This document shows positions 56,611 through 64,000 of a stretch of DNA of 64,000 bases, piece by piece. The stretch lies in NCBI GenBank assembly GCA_016699615.1, contig CP064984.1, positions 1,550,001 to 1,614,000 on the forward strand. Direction: 5' to 3'. Both the position numbers and the translations under genes were made by a program. Under the pieces are notes generated by a model. It was not told the origin of the DNA and made no database searches. It saw only the letters and a program-made list of their open reading frames with translations. This DNA is from Sphingobacteriales bacterium. Its GTDB lineage: Bacteria; Bacteroidota; Bacteroidia; Chitinophagales; JADIYW01. Position 1 is the first letter of the stretch, and every line of letters begins with the position of its first letter.

Positions 56611-58050
56611 ATGTTATTCGAGAATTATAAAATAAAAACAAATTTTTGGGATGAGATGTCTATGTCTGATGGCAATGTTCGTGAACATTACCAAAGCTTA
56701 CTGAATAAGCTAAACAGCATCGATACAAATGAGCTGAACAAAAAAGAGGAAATTGCTAAACTTCTGTTTATGAACAGAGGCATTACCTTTACTGTTTACT
56801 CAGGTAATGAGGAAGGTATTGAGCGCATTTTCCCTTTTGACATTATTCCAAGAATAATTACTTCTACTGAATGGGATTATATTTCAAAAGGTGTAGAACA
56901 AAGAATGAGAGCGCTCAACTTATTTCTCCACGATATTTATCATGAGCAAAATTGCTTAAGAGATGGCCTTATTCCTGCAGAACTCATTGCATCATGTCCA
57001 CATTACAACAGAGAAGTTTTTGGCATTAATGTACCACATAATATTTATGTACATATTGCAGGTATTGATTTAGTTAGAGATGCTGATGGCACATACTATG
57101 TATTAGAAGATAATTTACGCACACCATCTGGCGTTTCTTACATGATGGAAAACCGAGATGTAACAAAGGCAATTTTTCCTGAGTTAATGAATAAATACAA
57201 AGTACGTCATGTTAGCAATTATCCTTTAGAATTACAAAAGATATTAGTTTCATTATCGCCAAATCAAACACAAAATCCTTGTATCGTTATTTTAACACCA
57301 GGTATCTTTAATTCTGCCTATTACGAACATACATTTTTAGCAAGATACATGGGCGTAGATTTGGTTGAAGGCAGAGACCTTGTTGTAGAAAACCATAAAG
57401 TATACATGAAAACTACTCATGGATTAAAAAGAGTAGATGTTATATATCGTAGAGTAGATGATGAGTTTTTAGATCCATTAGCATTCCGACCAGATAGTAT
57501 TTTGGGAGTGCCTGGCTTGTTGTCTGCCTACAGAAATGGCAATGTATCTATTGTTAATGCATTGGGCAACGGCGTAGCTGATGATAAAGCAGTATATGCT
57601 TATGTGCCAAAAATGATACAATATTATTTGAATGAAGAACCAATTTTAAAAAATGTTCCAACTTATATGATGGAAGATACAGAACAACGTAACTTTGTAT
57701 TTGAGAACATGAATAAAATGGTGATTAAAAAAACAAATGACAGTGGTGGATATGGTATGCTAATGGGAACAACTGCATCTGATGAAGAGATAGCAAAATT
57801 TAAGATAGCCATTAATGCAGACCCAAGATCATTCATTGCACAGCCAACATTAAATTTATCTACTGTACCTTGTTATATTAATGGCGAACTTACGCCACGA
57901 CATGTCGATTTGCGACCATATGCATTATTTGGACCAGATGGATTCAAATTAGTACCTGGAGGTTTAACTAGAGTTGCGCTAAAAGAAGGCTCACTTGTTG
58001 TCAATTCATCACAAGGTGGTGGAAGTAAAGACACATGGATAGTAGATTAA
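56611..58050 (+). CDS. Circularly permuted ATP-grasp protein (COG2308 type)
   Basis: This 479-residue protein matches circularly permuted type 2 ATP-grasp proteins. Landmarks are M-N-R-G-I-T-F-T-V-Y (residues ~49-58), I-P-R-I-I (~77-81), E-D-N-L-R-T-P-S-G-V-S-Y (~167-178), Y-R-R-V-D-D-E-F-L-D-P-L (~286-297) and G-G-Y-G-M-L-M-G (~390-397). ATP-grasp enzymes make amide-type bonds; the substrate here is unknown. It begins a three-gene operon with an alpha-E protein and a transglutaminase, the set usually found next to the Anbu protease. Confidence 0.93.
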   Translation: MLFENYKIKTNFWDEMSMSDGNVREHYQSLLNKLNSIDTNELNKKEEIAKLLFMNRGITFTVYSGNEEGIERIFPFDIIPRIITSTEWDYISKGVEQRMRALNLFLHDIYHEQNCLRDGLIPAELIASCPHYNREVFGINVPHNIYVHIAGIDLVRDADGTYYVLEDNLRTPSGVSYMMENRDVTKAIFPELMNKYKVRHVSNYPLELQKILVSLSPNQTQNPCIVILTPGIFNSAYYEHTFLARYMGVDLVEGRDLVVENHKVYMKTTHGLKRVDVIYRRVDDEFLDPLAFRPDSILGVPGLLSAYRNGNVSIVNALGNGVADDKAVYAYVPKMIQYYLNEEPILKNVPTYMMEDTEQRNFVFENMNKMVIKKTNDSGGYGMLMGTTASDEEIAKFKIAINADPRSFIAQPTLNLSTVPCYINGELTPRHVDLRPYALFGPDGFKLVPGGLTRVALKEGSLVVNSSQGGGSKDTWIVD

Positions 58051-58071
58051 TATAATATAAAATAGAATTAT

Positions 58072-59010
58072 ATGTTAAGTAGAATTGCGGATTCTTTATT
58101 TTGGATGAATCGTTATATGGAACGAGCTGAAGGTATGTTACGTATCCTAAAAATAAATTATGCTACATCCCTAGATAGTAATGCAGATGAAGTATATGAT
58201 TGGTATCCTGTTTTGAATATATTTTCGATGTTGGAAGAAGAACAAATGAATGCAATAAGATACCAAACACAAGATGTATTGCAATATGTAATAGCTGATA
58301 AAAACAACCAAAATTCAATTAGGACAATTATTACAAAAGCAAGAGAAAATGCACGTGGCTTACAAGACCAAATTACCAAAGAACTTTGGGAAAGTATAAA
58401 CGAATATTATCTAAAATTTAGTTCTAATAAAATAGATAATCTCTTAGCTACAAACAGACAATCTTATGCCATTAGCTCACTTATAGACCAAAGCTTATTT
58501 TATTATGGTGTGGCTGAAGTTACAATGCCACGTGGCGAAGGATGGAACTTCATGGGTATTGGAAAAAATATAGAACGTGCTATGCAGACAGCAGACATAG
58601 TTGATATGAGCTTTCATGACATTAATTATGATTTAAACAATCCGATGGATATATCATATTGGAAGAATTTATCGATGTCATTATCTGGATATGAGTTTTA
58701 TTTAAAAACCTACCCAACTGGCTTGCAAACACAAAATGTAATAGACCTAATTCTGATGAATACTAATTTCCCACGCTCAATATTCTATTCTGTAAAGAAA
58801 ATTAGTTATATTATGGAAAAACTAGCTCAACAGAATGTGAAAGAAGAAAAAGCATTATTACATAAAATTGGACGACTAAAAAGTCATATTGAATACACAG
58901 ACCTAAATTCTATACAAAGAATAGGATTAAATAATTTTTTAGAAGAAATTAGAGGAGAGATATACGAGTTTAATTATAACTTTAGTAAATATTATTTTGC
59001 TTATCGCTAA
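58072..59010 (+). CDS. Alpha-E domain protein (COG2307 type)
   Basis: This 312-residue, almost all-helical protein begins M-L-S-R-I-A-D-S-L-F-W-M-N-R-Y-M-E-R-A-E, the diagnostic start of the alpha-E family. Another conserved block is F-M-G-I-G-K-N-I-E-R-A-M-Q-T-A-D (residues ~163-178), a second copy of the E-R-A motif. It normally works with the ATP-grasp protein encoded just upstream (21-base gap) and the transglutaminase downstream (14-base gap). The chemistry is unknown. Confidence 0.93.
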   Translation: MLSRIADSLFWMNRYMERAEGMLRILKINYATSLDSNADEVYDWYPVLNIFSMLEEEQMNAIRYQTQDVLQYVIADKNNQNSIRTIITKARENARGLQDQITKELWESINEYYLKFSSNKIDNLLATNRQSYAISSLIDQSLFYYGVAEVTMPRGEGWNFMGIGKNIERAMQTADIVDMSFHDINYDLNNPMDISYWKNLSMSLSGYEFYLKTYPTGLQTQNVIDLILMNTNFPRSIFYSVKKISYIMEKLAQQNVKEEKALLHKIGRLKSHIEYTDLNSIQRIGLNNFLEEIRGEIYEFNYNFSKYYFAYR

Positions 59011-59024
59011 ACTAACTACCAACT

Positions 59025-59970
59025 ATGTCTATTTATAAAATACATCACATCACTAAATATTTGTACGACAGCGAAGTATTTGAAAGTGCTAACCAAATAA
59101 AGATCTTTCCTTTTCCAAAAGAAGGGCAAGATATTATGAGTCAAGAAATAAAAATTACAGGTGACCCTATCTTGAATAAATTCTTTGACTATTGGGGAAA
59201 TGGTACTGCATTCTTTACATTAAATCCAGCGCATAAGGAATTAGTTATAGATAGTAGATTAATTGTAAGTGCAATTGGTAAAGAAATAGATGAATCTGTT
59301 TCTACTCTTGATGATTGGCAAGAATTGCCTAATTTAATTCAAAAAAGACATTTTGTTATTAGATTATTCTAGTTGTGAAAAAATAGAACATCAAGAGATT
59401 GTAGATGATTTAATCAATGAACTTGAACTAAGGAAATTAACACCAATTCAAGCAGCAAACAAAGCCAATCAATACATTTATGAAAATTATAAGTATGTAA
59501 AAGGCATTACAACTATAGAAACCACAGTAGATGAAATTATACAACTAAAATCTGGTGTATGTCAAGATTTTGCACATTTGCTATTGCACATATTGCGTTC
59601 GCTAGGCTTGCCTGCACGCTATGTAAGTGGATACATTTGCCCAAATAGAAGTGGTATGCGTGGCGAAGGTGCAACTCATGCTTGGGTAGATGTTTATATA
59701 CCAAATTTAGGTTGGATAGGAATTGACCCAACCAATAATTGTTATGCCAATATCAATCATATTCAATTGGCAGTTGGTAGAGATTTTACGGATTGCACAC
59801 CAATAAAAGGTGTTTTTAAAGGCTCTGCAAAACAAAATTTATTGGTATACGTTTCTGTAGGCTACGAAGATGGACATATATTTGAAGAAACCAATACTGT
59901 ACAAATGCAAAAAGAACAAACAATTGTAGCAGCAAATATTATACTAGAACAACACCAACAACAGCAATAG
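59025..59970 (+). pseudogene. Transglutaminase-family protein, interrupted by one frameshift
   Basis: Frame 59025-59372 gives the N-terminal domain (I-Y-K-I-H-H-I-T-K-Y-L-Y-D). The continuing frame to 59970 gives the transglutaminase core with L-K-S-G-V-C-Q-D-F-A-H-L (catalytic Cys), A-T-H-A-W-V-D-V (His) and G-W-I-G-I-D-P-T-N-N (Asp). Together they make the usual ~315-residue COG1305 protein. The frames meet at A6 (59341-59346); with five A the text reads L-I-Q-K-D-I-L-L-L-D-Y-S-S. It follows the alpha-E gene by 14 bases. The catalytic half alone would lack its N-terminal beta domain. Confidence 0.87.
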
Positions 59971-59999
59971 ATAAATAATTAAAAATAAAAATGCCATTA

Positions 60000-60007
60000 T
60001 ACTTTTG
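60000..60007 (+). promoter_or_regulatory. Candidate -7 promoter box before ppc
   Basis: TACTTTTG matches TAnnTTTG, 119 bases before the ppc ATG. No -33 TTTG is seen at the right distance, so this is a weak call. Confidence 0.25.
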
Positions 60008-60126
60008 TGTTTATTAAAAAACTCTTTAGTATAAAACACTAAACTATACAATATTTTTATTGTTATAAATATAATTAAGCAACAAGTATTACCTAATTTG
60101 TAGTTGCAAATCAAAACAAATAAGTT

Positions 60127-62658
60127 ATGATCAATAAAAAAGAAATATTCGACAGTTTAGTAGTTAATCAATATAATATTTACAATAATTTATTTACCAA
60201 CTTGCCATACGAAAAGATGCAAAACATTGGCATGCTTATTCCAATCTTGTATAATAATAGTCAGCAAGGTTTTACAAATCAACTAACACCACTACAAATT
60301 GTAGAAGATTTTTTTAATAGATATACAGACATACACAACGAAGAAGAACAAATAACATTTCTATTTAAAATAATACAATATATAGAAAGACAAGTAGTAC
60401 TTTTTGATAGCATTGAAGATGCACATTTTAATGAGCTTGTACAACTATACAACAACTCCACATTTCAGGAAATTCTTGCATTCAGCAAAAGCCAACATAC
60501 AACAGATGAGCTATACCAAAAACTAGCAACATTTAGCGTACGATTAGTATTAACAGCACATCCAACTCAATTTTATCCACCATATGTATTGCACATTATA
60601 CAAAGTCTGCGAACTGCTGTAACCAACAATCAATTTTCTGCAATAGATGATTTATTGAAACAACTAGGCAAAACATCATTCTTTAATAAAGTAAAACCTA
60701 CGCCACTGAGCGAAGCTAAAAGCATAATCTACTATTTAGAAAATGTATACTATCATGCAATCATTAACATGAATAATTACATTTATCAAAATCATACAGA
60801 AAAAATAAATTACCAATTATTACAACTAGGATTTTGGCCAGGCGGAGACAGAGATGGCAATCCATTTGTTACTGCAAATGTTACCGCAGATGTAACTGAA
60901 GAACTAAGAAAAGCCATCAGAAAATGCTACTACAAACATTTAAAAAAACTAAGCGCAAAACTCACATTCTATTTAGTTGATAATATCTTACTAAACCTAA
61001 GTAATCAACTATACAAAAGTATGTTCTCTAATGATTATCTATTAACCTACGATGAAATACTACAACCATTGCAAGAAGCAAAAAAAGTATTACTAGACAT
61101 TCATAATGGATTATTTTTAGATGACTTAGAAGCATTAATCACTGCAGTACACATATTCCAAACACATTTTGCTACATTAGACATAAGGCAAGACAGTAGC
61201 ATACATAACCAATTGATAGATTTGATTGCAGAAAAATATCAATTATCAACGCAAACATATACAAACTTAGATGACAAACAGAAATACAAACTATTGTTTG
61301 ATAATGAAATTATTTTAGATGAAAATTTATTTGAAGATGAGGTAATAAAAGATGTCGTTATTAATATCAAACAACTTAAAAATATACAAACAACCAATGG
61401 CGAGTTGGCATGCAATAGATATATCATTAGCAACTCCACATCAGCATTAGATGTATTACAAGTATATTCATTTTTTAGATGGTGTAATTATAATATAGAT
61501 GAAATAAATTTTGACATCATTCCATTGTTTGAAACAATTGAAGGCATGACCAATGCTGCTCCAATTCTTGAAAATTTATTCAAACATAAAATATATAGAA
61601 AACACCTACTAAGAAGAAACAACACACAAACCATAATGCTTGGATTCTCTGATGGCACAAAAGACGCAGGTTATCTTAGAGCAAATTGGGATATTTTTAA
61701 AACCAAAGAAACACTTACCGCAATAGCCAGAAAATATGATATAAAAATTATATTTTTTGATGGAAGAGGTGGTCCACCAGCACGTGGCGGCGGAAAAACA
61801 CATCGCTTTTATGCAGCGCAAGGAAAAGACATTGCCAACGATGCCATACAACTAACCATACAAGGACAAACCATTTCTAGTATGTATGGACATGAACAGC
61901 AATTTAATTACAACTGCGAACAATTGATAACAGCAGGATTGCACAACGAATTGTTTAATGATGTAAGTCCGAATAAACAACAAAAAAAATTAATGGATGA
62001 GTTGGCAACAATGAGTTATAACAAATATGTTGACTTAAAAAATCATCCTAAATTTTTACCTTATCTTGAAAAAATGAGTGCTTTAAAATATTATAACTTA
62101 ACTAATATTGGAAGCAGACCAGGAAAAAGAGGCAAAACAAAAAAACTTATTTTCTCAGATTTAAGAGCCATAGCTTTTGTAAGCGCATGGAGTTTATTAA
62201 AACAAAATGTTCCTGGATATTTTGGTATAGGCACAGCAATTAATACTTTTTATGAAGCTGGACAATTGCACAAGCTACAGTTATTATTCAATCATTTTCC
62301 ATTTTTCAAAACACTTATATTAAATAGTATGATGTCATTATCAAAATCAAATTTTGAACTTACAGCATATATGAAATCAGACAAAGAATTTGGAGCATTT
62401 TGGAAAATATTATATAAAGAATATGAACTGAGCAAACGAATGGTTTTATTAGTAAGTGGCTACTCAGAGCTTATGCAAGAAGAACCAATAAGTAGACTAT
62501 CAATAGCACAAAGAGAAAAAATTGTATTGCCATTAATTACCATACAGCAATACGCATTACAAAAAATACATGCCAATAGCAAGCACCAATCAGAATATGA
62601 AAAGATGGTAATGCGTTCATTGTTTGGCAATATCAACGCCAGCAGAAACTCTGCCTAG
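60127..62658 (+). CDS. ppc: Phosphoenolpyruvate carboxylase
   Basis: This 843-residue enzyme fixes bicarbonate onto phosphoenolpyruvate to make oxaloacetate, refilling the TCA cycle. It carries the catalytic His motif L-T-A-H-P-T-Q (residues ~145-151), W-P-G-G-D-R-D-G-N-P (~237-246), and the glycine loop F-D-G-R-G-G-P-P-A-R-G-G-G (~547-559), which differs from the E. coli form (RGGSxGRGG) but matches shorter Bacteroidota enzymes. The C terminus N-A-S-R-N-S-A replaces the usual RNTG. It stands alone after the ATP-grasp operon. Confidence 0.94.
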   Translation: MINKKEIFDSLVVNQYNIYNNLFTNLPYEKMQNIGMLIPILYNNSQQGFTNQLTPLQIVEDFFNRYTDIHNEEEQITFLFKIIQYIERQVVLFDSIEDAHFNELVQLYNNSTFQEILAFSKSQHTTDELYQKLATFSVRLVLTAHPTQFYPPYVLHIIQSLRTAVTNNQFSAIDDLLKQLGKTSFFNKVKPTPLSEAKSIIYYLENVYYHAIINMNNYIYQNHTEKINYQLLQLGFWPGGDRDGNPFVTANVTADVTEELRKAIRKCYYKHLKKLSAKLTFYLVDNILLNLSNQLYKSMFSNDYLLTYDEILQPLQEAKKVLLDIHNGLFLDDLEALITAVHIFQTHFATLDIRQDSSIHNQLIDLIAEKYQLSTQTYTNLDDKQKYKLLFDNEIILDENLFEDEVIKDVVINIKQLKNIQTTNGELACNRYIISNSTSALDVLQVYSFFRWCNYNIDEINFDIIPLFETIEGMTNAAPILENLFKHKIYRKHLLRRNNTQTIMLGFSDGTKDAGYLRANWDIFKTKETLTAIARKYDIKIIFFDGRGGPPARGGGKTHRFYAAQGKDIANDAIQLTIQGQTISSMYGHEQQFNYNCEQLITAGLHNELFNDVSPNKQQKKLMDELATMSYNKYVDLKNHPKFLPYLEKMSALKYYNLTNIGSRPGKRGKTKKLIFSDLRAIAFVSAWSLLKQNVPGYFGIGTAINTFYEAGQLHKLQLLFNHFPFFKTLILNSMMSLSKSNFELTAYMKSDKEFGAFWKILYKEYELSKRMVLLVSGYSELMQEEPISRLSIAQREKIVLPLITIQQYALQKIHANSKHQSEYEKMVMRSLFGNINASRNSA

Positions 62659-62680
62659 AATTTTTAATAAAATTTCTGCG

Positions 62681-62850
62681 TATTTACTTTTTTTCTTGAT
62701 AAAAAAAGTAACAAAGAAAAATCAAGGCTTACGAAAAATTACGCTAAAAATATTCGTCTTCGCTAAAAGTTTTTAAACTTGTTCTGTTTCTTCAAAGCAG
62801 AACTTCAAACAGCAAAACTTTTTTACGCTCGATGTTACTTTTCTAATACC
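62681..62850 (-). repeat. Long interspersed repeat, copy 3 (reverse)
   Basis: This is the reverse complement of the repeat at 48602, from TACTTTTTTTCTTGAT through GCAGAACTTCAAACAGCAAA to TTTTCTAATACCG. It diverges a little at its end (GATGTTACTTTTC). It lies 22 bases after ppc. Confidence 0.75.
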
Positions 62851-62920
62851 GTGATAGTCGACAGTCAGTCATGGATTGACGCTTGAACGTTTTATTGCTT
62901 TTTTTGATGAAATCGTTTGA

Positions 62921-62992
62921 TGTCATTGCCTTGAAAAAGGCAATCTCATATTTCTAAGTATTTAGGAGATTACCACTTTCATGGTAATGACA
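62921..62992 (-). repeat. 72-bp double-hairpin element, copy 3 (reverse)
   Basis: It runs TGTCATTGCC...GGTAATGACA, the reverse complement arrangement of the elements at 48821 and 49281, with the same length and both hairpins. The third hairpin reads TACCACTTTCATGGTA, with compensated and changed bases. Confidence 0.8.
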
Positions 62993-63009
62993 GTAAGACT
63001 ATTTTTTTC

Positions 63010-63303
63010 TTGATGAAAAAGTGCATTTACTTTCTTTGTCTTGATACAAGAGTGTTACATTTACTTTTTTTCTTGATAAAATAGTGCATTTACTTTCTTT
63101 GTCTTGATACAAGAGTGTAATACTTACTTTTTTTCTAGATAAAAAAAGTAACAAAAAAATCAAGGCTTACGAAAAATGACGCTAAAAATATTCGTCTTCG
63201 CTAAAAGTTTTTAAACTTGTTCTGCTTCTCTAAAGCAGAACTTCAAACAGCAAAACTTTCTTTACGCTCGACGCTTATTTTCTTAACGCTATTTTTCTAA
63301 TGC
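63010..63303 (-). repeat. Long interspersed repeat, copy 4 (reverse), with duplicated tail
   Basis: This is the reverse complement of copy 2, including the duplicated tail: TTTGTCTTGATACAAGAGTG occurs twice (near 63036 and 63100). The body from 63130 to 63303 ends TTTTTCTAATGCC, nearly identical to copies 1 and 2. Confidence 0.78.
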
Positions 63304-63426
63304 CAATTTCTTTTCTTATCAGAATATGATTTTAGTCGTTTCGATTTTTCTTCGCCACGTGCTGACGCTTGAACGCATGGCGGTCGGCGGTCAGCGGTCG
63401 ACAGTCAGCTGTGGATTGACGCTTGA

Positions 63427-63492
63427 ATGTTCTTTATGCAAAACTTTCTTTATGCTCGACGCTTATTTTCTTAACGCTATTTTTCTAATGCC
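63427..63492 (-). repeat. Long repeat, partial copy 5 (reverse)
   Basis: Only the terminal ~65 bases are present: CAAAACTTTC, GCTCGACGCTTATTTTC, ACGCTATTTTTCTAATGCCG. It is preceded by GGCGGTCAGCGGTCGACAGT-type simple repeat DNA at 63379-63419. Confidence 0.65.
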
Positions 63493-63562
63493 GTTTTTTA
63501 TTTCTCTTTAGATTATGATTTCAGCTGTTTCGATTTTTCTTCGCCGCGTGCTGGCGCATGAA

Positions 63563-63628
63563 CGTTCTTTATGCAAAACTTTCCTTACGCTCGACGCTTA
63601 TTTTCTTTACGCTATTTTTCTAATGCCG
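63563..63628 (-). repeat. Long repeat, partial copy 6 (reverse)
   Basis: Another terminal fragment is almost identical to copy 5 (GCAAAACTTTCCTTACGCTCG to TTTCTAATGCCG with one base different at the centre). Both copies are preceded by CTTCGCC[A/G]CGTGCTG text. Confidence 0.65.
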
Positions 63629-63686
63629 TAATCGTCGACTGTCAGCTGTGGACTAATAATTTGCCATTGTAGAATACCTTAAAATG

Positions 63687-63717
63687 AAAAAGAGCTGGAC
63701 ATATATCCAACTCTTTT
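63687..63717 (-). terminator. Intrinsic terminator of tRNA-Arg
   Basis: The arms AAAAGAG-C-TGGA and TCCA-A-CTCTTTT form an 11-12 bp stem with one mismatch and a CATATA loop. On the minus strand it is followed by a T run. It lies ten bases beyond the 3' end of the tRNA gene. Confidence 0.75.
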
Positions 63718-63727
63718 CTTTGTTTTG

Positions 63728-63800
63728 TGATCGCGGCACGATTCGAACGTGCGACCAACTGCTTAGAAGGCAGTTGCTCTATCCCCTGAGCTACGCGACC
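63728..63800 (-). tRNA. tRNA-Arg (anticodon UCU)
   Basis: Read on the minus strand, this 73-nt gene starts GGTCGCG, has the D arm GCTCAGGGGATAGAGC, an anticodon stem ACTGC/GCAGT around the loop CTTCTAA (anticodon TCT), and a T arm with GTTCGAATC. It ends CGCGATC plus the discriminator A. The acceptor stem pairs at all seven positions with one G-U. CCA is not encoded. Anticodon UCU reads AGA and AGG, the common Arg codons in this AT-rich genome. Confidence 0.96.
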
Positions 63801-63869
63801 ATCACCCAATTAGGTCGGCAAATATATTGCGTTTTTTATAAATTTCCTATTTTTGTTTATTAAAAAATT

Positions 63870-64000
63870 ATGTTGAATCAAGAAATACAAATAGAAGATA
63901 CATGGAAACAAGTTTTAGCAGATGAATTTGAAAAGTCTTATTTTCAAGAACTGAAGCAATTTTTGTTGACAGAAAGTGCGGCACAGAAGACTATCTTTCC
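63870..64000 (+). CDS. ung: Uracil-DNA glycosylase, N-terminal part (runs off the window)
   Basis: The 43 codons in view begin at ATG 63870 and read I-E-D-T-W-K-Q-V-L-A-D-E-F-E-K, then S-Y-F-Q-E-L-K-Q-F-L. This is the characteristic N terminus of family 1 uracil-DNA glycosylases (W-K-x-x-L-x-x-E-F-x-x-x-Y-F-x-x-L). The enzyme removes uracil from DNA in base-excision repair. The catalytic motifs lie beyond the window edge. It diverges from tRNA-Arg. Confidence 0.85.
   Translation, partial: MLNQEIQIEDTWKQVLADEFEKSYFQELKQFLLTESAAQKTIF

Overview
The window is about 64 kb of a low-GC chromosome from a member of the Bacteroidota. The evidence is a gliding/secretion gene (gldE) next to mutY and ssb, a secreted esterase with a type IX secretion C-terminal domain, a fused IcmF-type acyl-CoA mutase, a 30-residue basic ribosome-associated-type protein beside rng and HU, and promoter -7 boxes of the TAnnTTTG type. 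Order and family cannot be fixed from this sequence. Most genes are ordinary chromosomal housekeeping genes.

Layout. 0-2.2 kb: end of a surface-polysaccharide locus (membrane protein, frameshifted glycosyltransferase). 2.2-7 kb: fadH, then a tightly coupled nitric-oxide stress operon (Rrf2 regulator, truncated haemoglobin, unknown membrane protein, RIC/YtfE di-iron repair protein) with a visible promoter and a palindrome upstream, then an SRPBCC protein. 7-16 kb: SDR, tpiA, a frameshifted DUF4175 protein, a lone hisA, a CPBP protease cut by an amber stop, and the phospholipid genes cdsA and psd. 16-30 kb: a Fic protein, hpt, rluB, scpB, DinB, a metallo-beta-lactamase-fold hydrolase, a large peptidase/propeller/barrel protein, yicC, a VWA protein, and sucD with an Mla-type ABC pair. 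30-38 kb: an outer-membrane barrel protein and a very large frameshifted alpha-2-macroglobulin coupled to a DUF3089 hydrolase. 38-48 kb: mscS, the lspA-rng-small basic protein-TPR-HU operon divergent from mutY-ssb-gldE, the esterase, and gltD.

48.4-52.3 kb is an accessory island. It starts with two long repeat copies and 72-bp double-hairpin elements. Then come an array of eleven TTAGAC boxes spaced exactly 21 bp, a small XRE-type regulator, the C-terminal stub of a tyrosine recombinase, and two genes (a lipoprotein and a second Fic protein). These two genes are bracketed by short inverted GTTATnGGCA / TGCCnATAAC sites and a 23-bp direct repeat. The layout resembles a decayed integron whose integrase points the same way as its cassettes.

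52.4-64 kb: the fused mutase IcmF (with simple-repeat DNA inside both interdomain linkers), an SRPBCC protein, the ATP-grasp / alpha-E / transglutaminase trio usually linked to the Anbu proteasome-like protease (here without it), phosphoenolpyruvate carboxylase, inverted copies of the long repeats, tRNA-Arg(UCU) and the start of uracil-DNA glycosylase.

Six conserved genes are each broken by a single base change, five of them in or beside short A or T runs. Either the assembly carries homopolymer errors or these genes are really decaying; raw reads would decide.
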